Source of the DNA: Pseudoduganella armeniaca
GTDB lineage: Bacteria > Pseudomonadota > Gammaproteobacteria > Burkholderiales > Burkholderiaceae_D
Direction: 5' to 3'
DNA: 64,000 bases
NCBI RefSeq assembly: GCF_003028855.1
Contig: NZ_CP028324.1
Coordinates: 2,294,001 to 2,358,000 of the forward strand
Positions 35,612-47,440 of the stretch are shown piece after piece (position 1 is the first letter of the stretch; every line of letters starts with the position of its first letter). The notes beneath the pieces are model-generated. The model ran no database searches. It had not been told where the DNA came from and was given only the letters and a program-made list of their open reading frames with translations. The translations under genes were made by a program, and so were the position numbers.

Positions 35612-36994
35612 TCATTTCGGGACCTGCTGCGACAGCTGATACGGCACCTCGATCGTCGCGATGACGCCGCTGGGGCTGTTCGGCTCGATGTGCAGCTGGC
35701 CCTGGTCGCCATGCAGCAGTTTCAGGCGTTCGCGGATCGTCAGCAGGCCCAGCCCGGTGCCATCGCTGGGTTTGGCACCGAAGCCCAGGCCGTCGTCCGC
35801 GACGATGACGCGCAGCTTGCTGTGTGCCACCTCCGCGCGCACCTTCAGCGTGCCGCCTTCCGGTTTTGCTTCGAGGCCGTGCTTGATGGCGTTTTCCACC
35901 ATCGATTGCAGCATCATCGGCGGGAAGGCCGCGCTGCGCAGGCCGTCCGGGATATTGAAGTCGATCGTCAGCCGTTCTTCCATGCGCATTTTCAATAGGG
36001 CCAGGTAGGCGACAACCATGTCGGCCTCGCGGCCCAGGTTGGTGATCAAGGTGTTGTCGCGCATTTGCGGCAGCACGGCACGCAAATATTTAATCAAGCT
36101 GCGCTGCATGGCCGAGGCGCGCGGGGGATCGGTCTCGATCAGGTGCTCGACGGAGGCCAGCGTGTTGAACAGGAAGTGCGGCTCGACCTGGGCCTGCATC
36201 ATCTGCATCTTCGCCTCCGACAGCTGGCGCTGCATGGATTCGCGCTCGGCGGCCGCGTTGGCATATTGGGTCTGCGCCTCCGCCTTCTTTTTGCCGCCCA
36301 TCAGCGCCTTCATGCCGAACAGGGTCAGCACGAGCAGCGACACAAAGCTCTTGAACCATGTCGAGGCCTGCTCGTGATAGCGCGAGACCTTCTCCTCGGC
36401 TGCATTGTCGACGGCCTTTTCCAGTGCGTTCGACAATTCCTCGCCGATCTGCGGCGGTAATTCGATGTGCACCTCCTCGCCGGGTAGGGCGGTGACGGCC
36501 GGGGCGGACTTTGCCGGCTTGGCGGGTGCCGCCGGAGCGGCTGGGGCCGCCTCGGCAGCCGGCGCGGCTGGGGCCGCTGGGGCCGCTGGGGCCGCTGGGG
36601 CGTCCGGTGCGGCTGGCGCATCCGGTGCATCCGGCACCTCGGCCGGTTCGCCGGTGTCAGGCGTCTCCGGGGTCTGCGCTGTCTCGGCATCGGGATTTTT
36701 GCGCAGCTTGCCTCCCCGTGGGTTGAAGCGGATGCCACTGTCGTCGATGACGATATTGGGTGCGTCCGCGTCCGCTTTGGCGCGCTTGTGGGAATGCATT
36801 TCCATGTCCTCGTCCATATTGGGCGAGAACAGTTCCTCCTGCAGGATGGATGCGGCGATCAAGGCCAGCGCGGCAAACAGGAAAAACTTCCACCAGGATA
36901 ATTGCGTGACCCATGTGGCCGTCCGGTCGAACGCCTTGTGCAGCGAGGCCAGTACGGTTTTGAACGTCTCTTGGGCTTTGGGCGTGGGGAACAT
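35612..36994 (-). CDS. LytS-type sensor histidine kinase with Pro/Ala-rich linker
   Basis: 460 residues. Two membrane helices (about 33-53 and 213-232) enclose a periplasmic segment that includes an extreme Ala/Pro stretch (about 118-163, APAAP units). The cytoplasmic part has a coiled coil (about 240-268), the His_kinase motif QVEPHFLFNTL with His273 and an HATPase region with MVENAIKHGLEAK and DDGLGFG...GLGLLTIRERL. It pairs with the LytTR regulator downstream. The Ala/Pro stretch is encoded by near-identical 9-bp units around 36540-36600 and could vary in length. Confidence 0.9.
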   Translation of the reverse strand: MFPTPKAQETFKTVLASLHKAFDRTATWVTQLSWWKFFLFAALALIAASILQEELFSPNMDEDMEMHSHKRAKADADAPNIVIDDSGIRFNPRGGKLRKNPDAETAQTPETPDTGEPAEVPDAPDAPAAPDAPAAPAAPAAPAAPAAEAAPAAPAAPAKPAKSAPAVTALPGEEVHIELPPQIGEELSNALEKAVDNAAEEKVSRYHEQASTWFKSFVSLLVLTLFGMKALMGGKKKAEAQTQYANAAAERESMQRQLSEAKMQMMQAQVEPHFLFNTLASVEHLIETDPPRASAMQRSLIKYLRAVLPQMRDNTLITNLGREADMVVAYLALLKMRMEERLTIDFNIPDGLRSAAFPPMMLQSMVENAIKHGLEAKPEGGTLKVRAEVAHSKLRVIVADDGLGFGAKPSDGTGLGLLTIRERLKLLHGDQGQLHIEPNSPSGVIATIEVPYQLSQQVPK

Positions 36995-37139
36995 CTGCGG
37001 CTTTCAGTCTGAGGTGGTCAGCAAGTGTAGATAACCTTACGCAAACCTGTCCACCGCAGCCAGCAGCTTGCGACAGGTTGCATTTAGCCGGGGCTGGAAG
37101 GGTCAGGAGGAAGGATGGCCCGTCGGCGCAAAATAGTGC

Positions 37140-37256
37140 TTGCGGTAGGCGGGCACGGTTTGCTATAGTTCTGTCCCTGCCGCAGCGTAGTAGTGAAAAC
37201 GAAGCGAAGCGACAGGAAATAGAGGGGTTGACGAGCTGCACGAAACACCGCATAAT
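37140..37256 (+). promoter_or_regulatory. Tandem rRNA promoters
   Basis: The downstream promoter is near consensus: TTGACG (37228-37233), 17 bp, CATAAT (37251-37256). About 90 bp upstream a second set reads TTGCGG (37140-37145), 18 bp, TATAGT (37164-37169). They lie about 275-360 bp upstream of the 16S gene, as in other rrn operons with P1 and P2. The 133-bp stretch to the start of the histidine kinase on the left holds no gene. Confidence 0.72.
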
Positions 37257-37319
37257 CTCATCTCTCTGCTGCTGACAAACACAACGATTTGTCAACGAAT
37301 GCGGCAAGCGCCTAAGGGC

Positions 37320-37530
37320 AGAATTCTTTAACAATCAACAGTCGATAAGTGTGGGCGTTTGATGTGAGTGTGCCCGGGGCTTCGGTCCCGATACTCAAAA
37401 TATATAGCATCAAACGCTTACACAAGAAATAAACGTGACCTCGCAAGAGGAACGTCAGTATCTTGAGTGAGCTTATCGGTCCAGTGGACCGATAAGAACC
37501 ATTTAGGTGGTTCGCGAAAAACAGAGATTG
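37320..37530 (+). other. rRNA leader: boxA, 16S processing arm and hairpins
   Basis: A boxA-like TTCTTTAACAATC (37324-37336) is followed by the 5' arm of the 16S processing stem, 37339-37364, which pairs with 39089-39114 over 26 bp with one G-U. A shorter copy of that 3' arm, CATCAAACGCTTACAC, also lies within the leader at 37408-37423. Just before the 16S are two tight hairpins: CTTATCGGTCC / GGACCGATAAG (37472-37496) and AACCA / TGGTT (37497-37512). Confidence 0.75.
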
Positions 37531-39063
<1,533 letters not shown>

Positions 39064-39164
39064 GAGTGGCACGGATCGCAAGATCGTGCATCAAACGCTC
39101 ACACTTATCGACTGTCGAATGAAGAAGAAACAGTAGCACCGCTGATAGTGTTGTAACTAAGCGC

Positions 39165-39241
39165 GGGTCTGTAGCTCAGCTGGTTAGAGCACCGTGTTGA
39201 TAACGCGGGGGTCGTTGGTTCGAGCCCAACCAGACCCACCA
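39165..39241 (+). tRNA. tRNA-Ile (GAT)
   Basis: 77 nt in the 16S-23S spacer. The acceptor arms GGGTCTG and CAGACCC pair perfectly, the anticodon loop is TTGATAA with anticodon GAT, the T-loop is GGTTCGAGCC and CCA is encoded. This is the usual first tRNA of the spacer. Confidence 0.97.
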
Positions 39242-39253
39242 CGTATCACCCCC

Positions 39254-39329
39254 AGGGGATTAGCTCAGCTGGGAGAGCACCTGCTTTGCAAGCAGGGGGT
39301 CGTCGGTTCGATCCCGTCATCCTCCACCA
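39254..39329 (+). tRNA. tRNA-Ala (TGC) with odd first base
   Basis: Spacer tRNA with anticodon TGC (loop CTTTGCAAG), T-loop GGTTCGATCC and encoded CCA. Counting from the invariant T8, position 1 falls on an A (39254), giving an A1-C72 mismatch; positions 2-7 pair normally and G3-U70, the alanine identity pair, is kept. Related genomes usually start GGGGGATT, so either the base is changed or one G of a run is missing. Confidence 0.93.
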
Positions 39330-39394
39330 AAAGCTTAAACGTAAGCGTGACGAGTTCACTTTTATGTTTAGTCTTTTAGAGACTACTGCTGTTT

Positions 39395-39422
39395 CGCTCT
39401 TTAACAATCTGGAAGAAGTAAA
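39395..39422 (+). promoter_or_regulatory. Spacer boxA and outer 23S processing arm
   Basis: CGCTCTTTAACAAT (39395-39408) is the antitermination boxA of the spacer. Overlapping it, AATCTGGAAGAAGTAAA (39406-39422) pairs perfectly with TTTACTTCTTCCAGATT at 42459-42475 beyond the 23S gene, forming the outer part of the RNase III stem. An inner 22-bp stem pairs 39522-39543 with 42401-42422. Confidence 0.8.
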
Positions 39423-39536
39423 GTTTTATTAAGCGTGTGAGAAATCACACACTTAGGGTAGTGTTCGAAAGAACGCATACAAAAACTCATCAAACACAGT
39501 AGTAAATGCTTGAACCGATAGCCGTCAAGGTTATAG

Positions 39537-42408
<2,872 letters not shown>

Positions 42409-42520
42409 TATAACCTTGACGGTTACAGAGCATTTACTCTTTGATGAGAGTTACCCAATTTACTTCTTCCAGATTCAGTAGCCGCGTTGCCCCATAGGGA
42501 ACGAGACTACGTACAAGTCA

Positions 42521-42636
42521 TGCCTGATGACCATAGCAAGTCGGTCCCACCCCTTCCCATCCCGAACAGGACCGTGAAACGACTTTGCGCCGATGATAGT
42601 GCTGCAACCAGTGTGAAAGTAGGTTATCGTCAGGCT
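42521..42636 (+). rRNA. rrf: 5S ribosomal RNA
   Basis: About 116 nt. TGCCTGATGACCATAGCAAG at the start pairs with the terminal TCGTCAGGC(T); the CCCATCCCGAACAGG loop typical of 5S is present. It is followed directly by the operon terminator. Confidence 0.95.
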
Positions 42637-42651
42637 GTTATACCGAACAAG

Positions 42652-42682
42652 CCCCCGTCCAGTGATCTGGCGGGGGTTTTTT
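42652..42682 (+). terminator. rRNA operon terminator
   Basis: CCCCCG-T-CCAG, loop TGAT, CTGG-CGGGGG followed by TTTTTT. A strong intrinsic terminator 15 bp after the 5S gene. Confidence 0.95.
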
Positions 42683-43104
42683 CATTGAGCGAAATTCGCG
42701 CCATGCAAGCGCTCGGCTGTCGACTAAGGCTGCTGTCCCGGGTTTTAGTGCTCCGCTGCGGACTGCCCATCTCTCTTCCGGGTTGGTCTTGTTCTCGAAG
42801 GGGGCGCAGCGGGGGCCGGGCATATGGTTCCTCGCCAGGGTAGCGGCGTCGGCTGGCGAGCCGGCGCGATGCGCTCGCCCATGCGCATGGAATTCCAGTT
42901 CTTGCCTGGCGCCTCCTTGACACCAACCGCACCATAGGCGGGTGGACGCTCCGGCGAATCACGCATTTGCATGATCCGGCCCCAGCCGCAAGTCAGCCCG
43001 TTCCTACGCCGCCCCGGCACACGCTCCTATACTGCACCCCAGCGGTCGCGCGCATGATCGATCTGTTCTCGCAATCAGCGACACCTTTTCCAAGGAGGAG
43101 CAAG
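42683..43104. other. Non-coding gap after the rRNA operon
   Basis: About 420 bp with open frames on both strands but no convincing codon bias, ribosome site or family similarity. A TATACT at 43028-43033 could be the -10 box for the 43105 gene, with no clear -35. A short minus-strand frame at 42745-43020 might be a decayed gene, but I cannot support it. Confidence 0.5.
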
Positions 43105-43638
43105 ATGAGTTCGAAACAGCAAAAGCCGCCCGTCACGCGCCGTTCCGGCGATACCACCGAACCCACTGTTTCAGAGGACAGCATGCAGTCCAAGCCGCCT
43201 GGCGTGGTGGAGCGGAGTGACGCCAGCGTTCAGTCCGCGTCCGTGGAGCAGGGCGGTGCTTCGATGCGCGACCGTGGTTCGATGCAGGGCACGGGGCAAG
43301 ACGACGTGGGCAGCGCCCGTGGCGGCGCGGGCGCGCAACAGGCCGGCTGGAGCGCCAGGCAGCAGGCCCAGCAATCGGAGGCGCGCGCCGAAGAAGACCG
43401 GCAAGGCCTGCCGCAGGAATCCGGCCACGGCGGGCTGGAGCAGAAGCAGCGTGCCGGCTCGCAGGAGTCCCCGCTCGGGCCGCCAGGCTCGCGGCAGTCC
43501 GGTTCGGCCAGTAATGCACAGCGGCAGGATCATCCCGCGCAATCGCGGACGGACTCGGGCAGCAAGACAGCACGCTACGATGACAGCGGGGAAGGCGGCG
43601 GCACGCGCTACGACTCGCATTCGAAGCCACGCAAGTGA
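43105..43638 (+). CDS. Hydrophilic, probably disordered protein
   Basis: 177 residues from the ATG at 43105, which has an excellent AAGGAGGAG site; the frame is open 138 bp upstream, but that part looks non-coding. Composition is dominated by Gln, Ser, Gly, Arg, Asp and Glu, with almost no hydrophobic residues, no Cys and no recognisable domain. The N-terminus SSKQQKPPVTRRSGDTTEP and the C-terminus GGGTRYDSHSKPRK are similarly polar. Such proteins are often stress or desiccation related, which is only an analogy. The strong ribosome site suggests real, possibly high, expression. Confidence 0.72.
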   Translation: MSSKQQKPPVTRRSGDTTEPTVSEDSMQSKPPGVVERSDASVQSASVEQGGASMRDRGSMQGTGQDDVGSARGGAGAQQAGWSARQQAQQSEARAEEDRQGLPQESGHGGLEQKQRAGSQESPLGPPGSRQSGSASNAQRQDHPAQSRTDSGSKTARYDDSGEGGGTRYDSHSKPRK

Positions 43639-43822
43639 GCCACCACGGTGGGACGGCGCCAGTGGCCCATGCCGTCCGGCACCGATGACATCTCGGCTGA
43701 CCGGCCGCAACCGGGCCGCGCCGCCAGCGGGAGCAACGCTGTCAGCCTCGACAGCGTTGCGGCCCGCGCGCGGCGATCGATAGCACGGCTGTACAATGCC
43801 ACTTCGACAAGAAGGGAGGGGC

Positions 43823-45238
43823 ATGAACGAACAGCTGGCCAGGGACGTGGTACTGGTGAAAGCCATCGAGACCACGGACCAACAACGCGAAATCCTCAGC
43901 GACGACGACCGCCGCTATGCCAACCGCACGGCGCGTGAATTGGCCCAGTGGCAGGCGTCGGAGACGAAGTCGGCCGCCACGCCCGACCATTTCCTGCAGC
44001 AGCGCTCCGAGCAGATCATCAAGAAGCTGGCCCAGCGCCACCCGGCCTTTGCCGCGTTCGCCAAGCGTCGCACCGGCCTGCACGCGCTGGCCTGGCTGCT
44101 GCCCGTACTGGCATTCGTGCTGGGCGCGGGCCTCGACCGCATCACCGATCCCCATCGCGTCGACCTGCTGTCTGCGCCGCTGCTGGCGATCATTGCCTGG
44201 AACCTGCTGGTGTATGCCGTCATGCTGGTCTGGCTGTGCGTGCCCAAGGCCGGCGTCACGCGGGTACGGGCCGGATGGATCCGCCGCCTGTCGGTCGGAC
44301 CGTCCACCTTGCCGCGCAAGATGCCGCATGCGCTGTCGGCTGCGCTGTTTGCCTTCATGGCCGAATGGGGGCAGTTGAGCGCGCGCCTGAACGGTGCCCG
44401 GCTGGCCCGCGTCATCCACCTGTCCGCCGCGTTGTTCGCCCTGGGCGCGCTGGCATCGCTGTACACGCGCGGCATCATGGCGCAGTACGGCGCCGGCTGG
44501 GAAAGCACGTTCCTCGACGCGACCCAGGTGCACCAGCTGCTGTCGCTGCTGTTCTGGCCCGCGCTGGCGTTGTTCCCGCTGCAGGGCTTCACGCTGGCGG
44601 ACGTGCAGGCGCTGCACTTCGCCAGCGGTGCCACCGCCACGGCCAGCGCGGGCGCGCGCTGGGTGCACCTGTACGCGGCCACGCTGCTGTTGCTGGTCGT
44701 GCTGCCGCGACTGTTGCTGGCCGGCCTGGCGGCCCTGCGCGCCGGCTGGCTGGCGCGCCGCTTCCCGCTCGACGTGACGCAGCCGTATTTCCGCCAGCTG
44801 AGCGACGTCGCCGGCGGCGAACCGGGCGTGCTGCGCGTGCTGCCGTACAGCTTTACCGTGGACGAAGCGCGGGCCAGGGGACTGGAGGCGGTCGCGCTCA
44901 ATCTGCTGGGTGAGCGTGCCAAAGTCCGGCTGGCGCCGACGCTGGCGTATGGCAGCGATGCCACGGCGGCCGCGGACGACGTGCCCGTTACGCTGACAGC
45001 CGTGCTGTTCAACCTGGCCGCCACGCCGGAGAAGGAAAACCACGGCGCCTTCCTGGCCTCGGTGGTGCGCGCGATTCGCCCGGCCACCGTGCTGCTGGAC
45101 GATTCCGCCTTCCGAGCGCGTACGCCGGATGCCCAGCGTGTGCGCGAACGGATCGAGCTGTGGCGCGAGTTCTGCATCTTCCACGGCGCCGAGCCCACGG
45201 TCGTCGATCTGCTGGCCCCGGCCGGAGAGGTAGCATGA
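43823..45238 (+). CDS. DUF2868 membrane protein
   Basis: 471 residues from the ATG at 43823 behind GGGAGGGG; an in-frame ATG 27 bp upstream lacks a site. The product has a helical polar N-terminus (about 1-80) and hydrophobic segments near residues 87-105, 120-143, 197-215, 240-262 and 285-312. The pattern fits DUF2868. The C-terminal soluble part (after about 330) has GVLRVLPYSFTVDEARARG. The gene overlaps the following GTPase gene by four bases (ATGA), an association known for DUF2868 with DUF3482. The function is unknown; a GTPase-controlled membrane process is inferred. Confidence 0.85.
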   Translation: MNEQLARDVVLVKAIETTDQQREILSDDDRRYANRTARELAQWQASETKSAATPDHFLQQRSEQIIKKLAQRHPAFAAFAKRRTGLHALAWLLPVLAFVLGAGLDRITDPHRVDLLSAPLLAIIAWNLLVYAVMLVWLCVPKAGVTRVRAGWIRRLSVGPSTLPRKMPHALSAALFAFMAEWGQLSARLNGARLARVIHLSAALFALGALASLYTRGIMAQYGAGWESTFLDATQVHQLLSLLFWPALALFPLQGFTLADVQALHFASGATATASAGARWVHLYAATLLLLVVLPRLLLAGLAALRAGWLARRFPLDVTQPYFRQLSDVAGGEPGVLRVLPYSFTVDEARARGLEAVALNLLGERAKVRLAPTLAYGSDATAAADDVPVTLTAVLFNLAATPEKENHGAFLASVVRAIRPATVLLDDSAFRARTPDAQRVRERIELWREFCIFHGAEPTVVDLLAPAGEVA

Positions 45239-46716
45239 ACGACGACACGACCATCCAGCTGGCGCTGATCTCCCACACCAACAACGGCAAGACCACCTTG
45301 GCCCGCACGCTGCTGGGGGCGGACGTGGGCGAGGTGCGCGACGCCGCCCACGTGACGGCCCTGGCCGAATCGCATCCGCTGCTGCAGACGCAGCAGGGCG
45401 ACCGCCTGCTGCTGTGGGACACGCCCGGCTTCGGCGACTCGGTCCGCCTGATGAAGCGGCTGGCCATGTCCGGCAACCCGATCGGCTGGTTCCTGCGCGA
45501 GGTGCTGGACCGCTACCGCGACCGCCCCTTCTGGCTCAGCCAGCAGGCGCTGCGGGCGGCGCGCGACGCTGCCGACGTGGTGCTGTACCTCGTCAATTCG
45601 GCGGAGCGGCCGGAGGACGCCGGCTATTTGCCATCGGAAATGAAGATCCTGGAGTGGCTCGACAAACCCGTGCTGGTGCTGCTCAACCAGATGGGGCCGC
45701 CGCGTCCAGCCCATGAGGAGCAGGCCGAACAGCAGCGCTGGCGCACGCACCTGCGCCAATTCGCGGGCGTGCGCGACGTGCTGCCGCTGGATGCGTTCGC
45801 CCGCTGTTGGGTACACGAGGCCGTGTTTTACGACGCCATCGCGCCCTTGCTGCCGGCTGGCAAGCAAGAGGCCTACGCACGCCTGCGCGCCCAGTGGGAC
45901 GACAACAACCAGCGCCGCTTCCACCAGGCGATGACGGTCACCGCGCAGCAGTTGCTCGACGCCACGCGCGACCGCCAGCTGGTCGAGACGGTGGACAAGG
46001 GGGCGCTGGCGGCGGCCTTGAAACTGGTCGGGGTAGGCAAGGGCGACGAGCGCAAGCGCCAGGAGCGCGCCATGAACACGCTGGTGGCGCGGCTGAACAT
46101 GTCGATCAGCCAGGCCACCGTCGGCTTGCTGGCGCTGCATGGACTCGATGCCAGCGAGGCGCCGAAGATCAACGCCCGCGTCAGCAATCATTTCACGGTC
46201 AAGGCGCCGGTCGAGAAGACGCAGGCCGCTCTGCTGGGGGCGATCGTCTCCGGCGCCGCCACGGGGTTGTCGGCCGACCTGGCCGCCGGCGGCCTGACGT
46301 TGGGCACGGGCGCGCTGCTGGGCGGCGTCATCGGCGCGCTGACGTTTGCCGGTGCCGCCTGGGGCTTCAACGCCAGCACGGATCGCCAGCATCCGTCGAT
46401 CAGCCTGTCCGACGAGTTCCTGCGCACGATGCTCATTTCCAGCGTGCTGCGCTACCTGGCCGTGGCGCACTTCGGCCGCGGGCGCGGCAATTTCGTCGAA
46501 AGCGAGGCGCCGCCGTTCTGGCAGCAGGAGGTGGAACAAGCGGTGGCGTTACACGAGGACGAGGTCAGGCAGCTGTGGCCTGAACTGCGCGAGCCGGACG
46601 AGGCCGACCTCGGCATCGCCAGCCGGCTGTTGATGAAGATTACGGCGCATGTGCTGGGGCGGCTGTACCCGGGCGCCAGGCTTCCGTCGGCTGCCGAGCC
46701 CGCCACTAAAGGCTGA
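45235..46716 (+). CDS. DUF3482 GTPase
   Basis: 493 residues. An N-terminal GTPase domain has the P-loop SHTNNGKTTLAR (first Gly of GxxxxGKT replaced by Ser), switch II DTPGFGD and an NQMG in place of the usual NKxD; the rest of the protein carries the DUF3482 region with two Gly/Ala-rich hydrophobic stretches (about 340-385, GAIVSGAATGLSADLAAGG). This layout suggests a peripheral membrane GTPase. It starts in a 4-bp overlap with the DUF2868 gene. The unusual G4 motif makes guanine specificity uncertain. The stop codon lies inside a hairpin. Confidence 0.87.
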   Translation: MNDDTTIQLALISHTNNGKTTLARTLLGADVGEVRDAAHVTALAESHPLLQTQQGDRLLLWDTPGFGDSVRLMKRLAMSGNPIGWFLREVLDRYRDRPFWLSQQALRAARDAADVVLYLVNSAERPEDAGYLPSEMKILEWLDKPVLVLLNQMGPPRPAHEEQAEQQRWRTHLRQFAGVRDVLPLDAFARCWVHEAVFYDAIAPLLPAGKQEAYARLRAQWDDNNQRRFHQAMTVTAQQLLDATRDRQLVETVDKGALAAALKLVGVGKGDERKRQERAMNTLVARLNMSISQATVGLLALHGLDASEAPKINARVSNHFTVKAPVEKTQAALLGAIVSGAATGLSADLAAGGLTLGTGALLGGVIGALTFAGAAWGFNASTDRQHPSISLSDEFLRTMLISSVLRYLAVAHFGRGRGNFVESEAPPFWQQEVEQAVALHEDEVRQLWPELREPDEADLGIASRLLMKITAHVLGRLYPGARLPSAAEPATKG

Positions 46717-46767
46717 GCCCGTGTCCCACCGCGGGGTCAGTCACCAAAATGGGACACGGGCTCAGCC
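46711..46767 (+). terminator. Hairpin overlapping the GTPase stop codon
   Basis: GGCTGAGCCCGTGTCCCA (46711-46728) pairs perfectly over 18 bp with 46750-46767 around a 21-nt loop. The TGA stop (46714-46716) is part of the stem. There is no T-tract, so this may be a structural 3' end or repeat rather than a true intrinsic terminator. Confidence 0.6.
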
Positions 46768-46787
46768 ATATGCGGCGATAGACCCAT

Positions 46788-46841
46788 GGTGACAGGCACC
46801 TGTTTGCGGGTATTCCGACCCGCAAACAGGTGCCTGTCACC
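46788..46841 (+). repeat. Palindromic intergenic element, copy 4 (perfect)
   Basis: A perfect 24-bp inverted repeat: GGTGACAGGCACC-TGTTTGCGGGT (46788-46811), loop ATTCCG, complement 46818-46841. The tail GCGGGTTCACTTGCGCCGCC follows. It lies between the GTPase gene and the convergent lipoprotein gene. Confidence 0.93.
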
Positions 46842-46879
46842 GCGGGTTCACTTGCGCCGCCAACTGCCTCTGGCGTGCC

Positions 46880-47302
46880 TTAACGCAGCTGGATCGGCTT
46901 GTAGTACGGCGCCACCGGCGGTTTCGGGAACTGTACGCCGGCGTAGGCCTTGCGGAAGCACTCGGCCTTGGTGTTCGACACGTCCGTGACGGAATCCGTC
47001 ACCTTGCCGTCCGCATCCAGGGTCAGCACGATGGTGACGGGGTATTTCGACTTGTCGTGGCAGTTGCCGCGTTCGTCCAGTTTCTTCTCGTTATTGAATT
47101 TCAGCGAGACGTCCTCGTACTTCGTGGCCTTGTCGCTGGGGAACTGGGCGTTGAACTTCGCCATGCCGCCGGCAAAGGCCGGGTTGGCCGGTGGCGGGGC
47201 TTCATCCCGCGCTGCGCCGCCTGGCTGGGACATGGTCTGGCAACCCGCCAGCAATGTCAGGGTGAGGGTGGCGATGGCGGCGGGACCGAACAGTTTGACC
47301 AT
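46880..47302 (-). CDS. Putative lipoprotein
   Basis: 140 residues from the ATG at 47302, which has AAGGAGC upstream and gives a perfect lipoprotein signal, VKLFGPAAIATLTLTLLAGC, with the acylated Cys at about 21; the open frame upstream of it is not coding-like. The mature part has two cysteines, in RGNCHDKSKYP and KAECFRKAY, and a segment PVTIVLTLDADGKVTDSVT resembling TonB-C or energy-transducer folds, which is a weak clue. It ends PVAPYYKPIQLR. It follows the nitronate monooxygenase gene but is separated from it by a terminator. Confidence 0.82.
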   Translation of the reverse strand: MVKLFGPAAIATLTLTLLAGCQTMSQPGGAARDEAPPPANPAFAGGMAKFNAQFPSDKATKYEDVSLKFNNEKKLDERGNCHDKSKYPVTIVLTLDADGKVTDSVTDVSNTKAECFRKAYAGVQFPKPPVAPYYKPIQLR

Positions 47303-47385
47303 GAGATGCTCCTTATTGTTATCGGAATGAAGTTGTCTCAGTGTATATAACTTGCCAATTTGACAGCGCACGGCTGAGTTCGCCA

Positions 47386-47420
47386 TAAAAAACGGCGCAG
47401 GCCTTGCGGGCTGCGCCGTC
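47386..47420 (-). terminator. Terminator after nitronate monooxygenase
   Basis: ACGGCGCAG (47392-47400) and CTGCGCCGT (47411-47419) form a strong stem. Read on the minus strand it ends in TTTTTTAT, right after the nitronate monooxygenase stop; A/T runs on both sides would allow bidirectional function. Confidence 0.85.
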
Positions 47421-47440
47421 GTTTTTGCCACCGTGACCTG

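Noticed and set aside
42745..43020. Minus-strand frame of 91 codons in the gap after the rRNA operon
   Set aside because: No ribosome site, no family resemblance and an untypical composition; it could be a decayed gene but cannot be supported.
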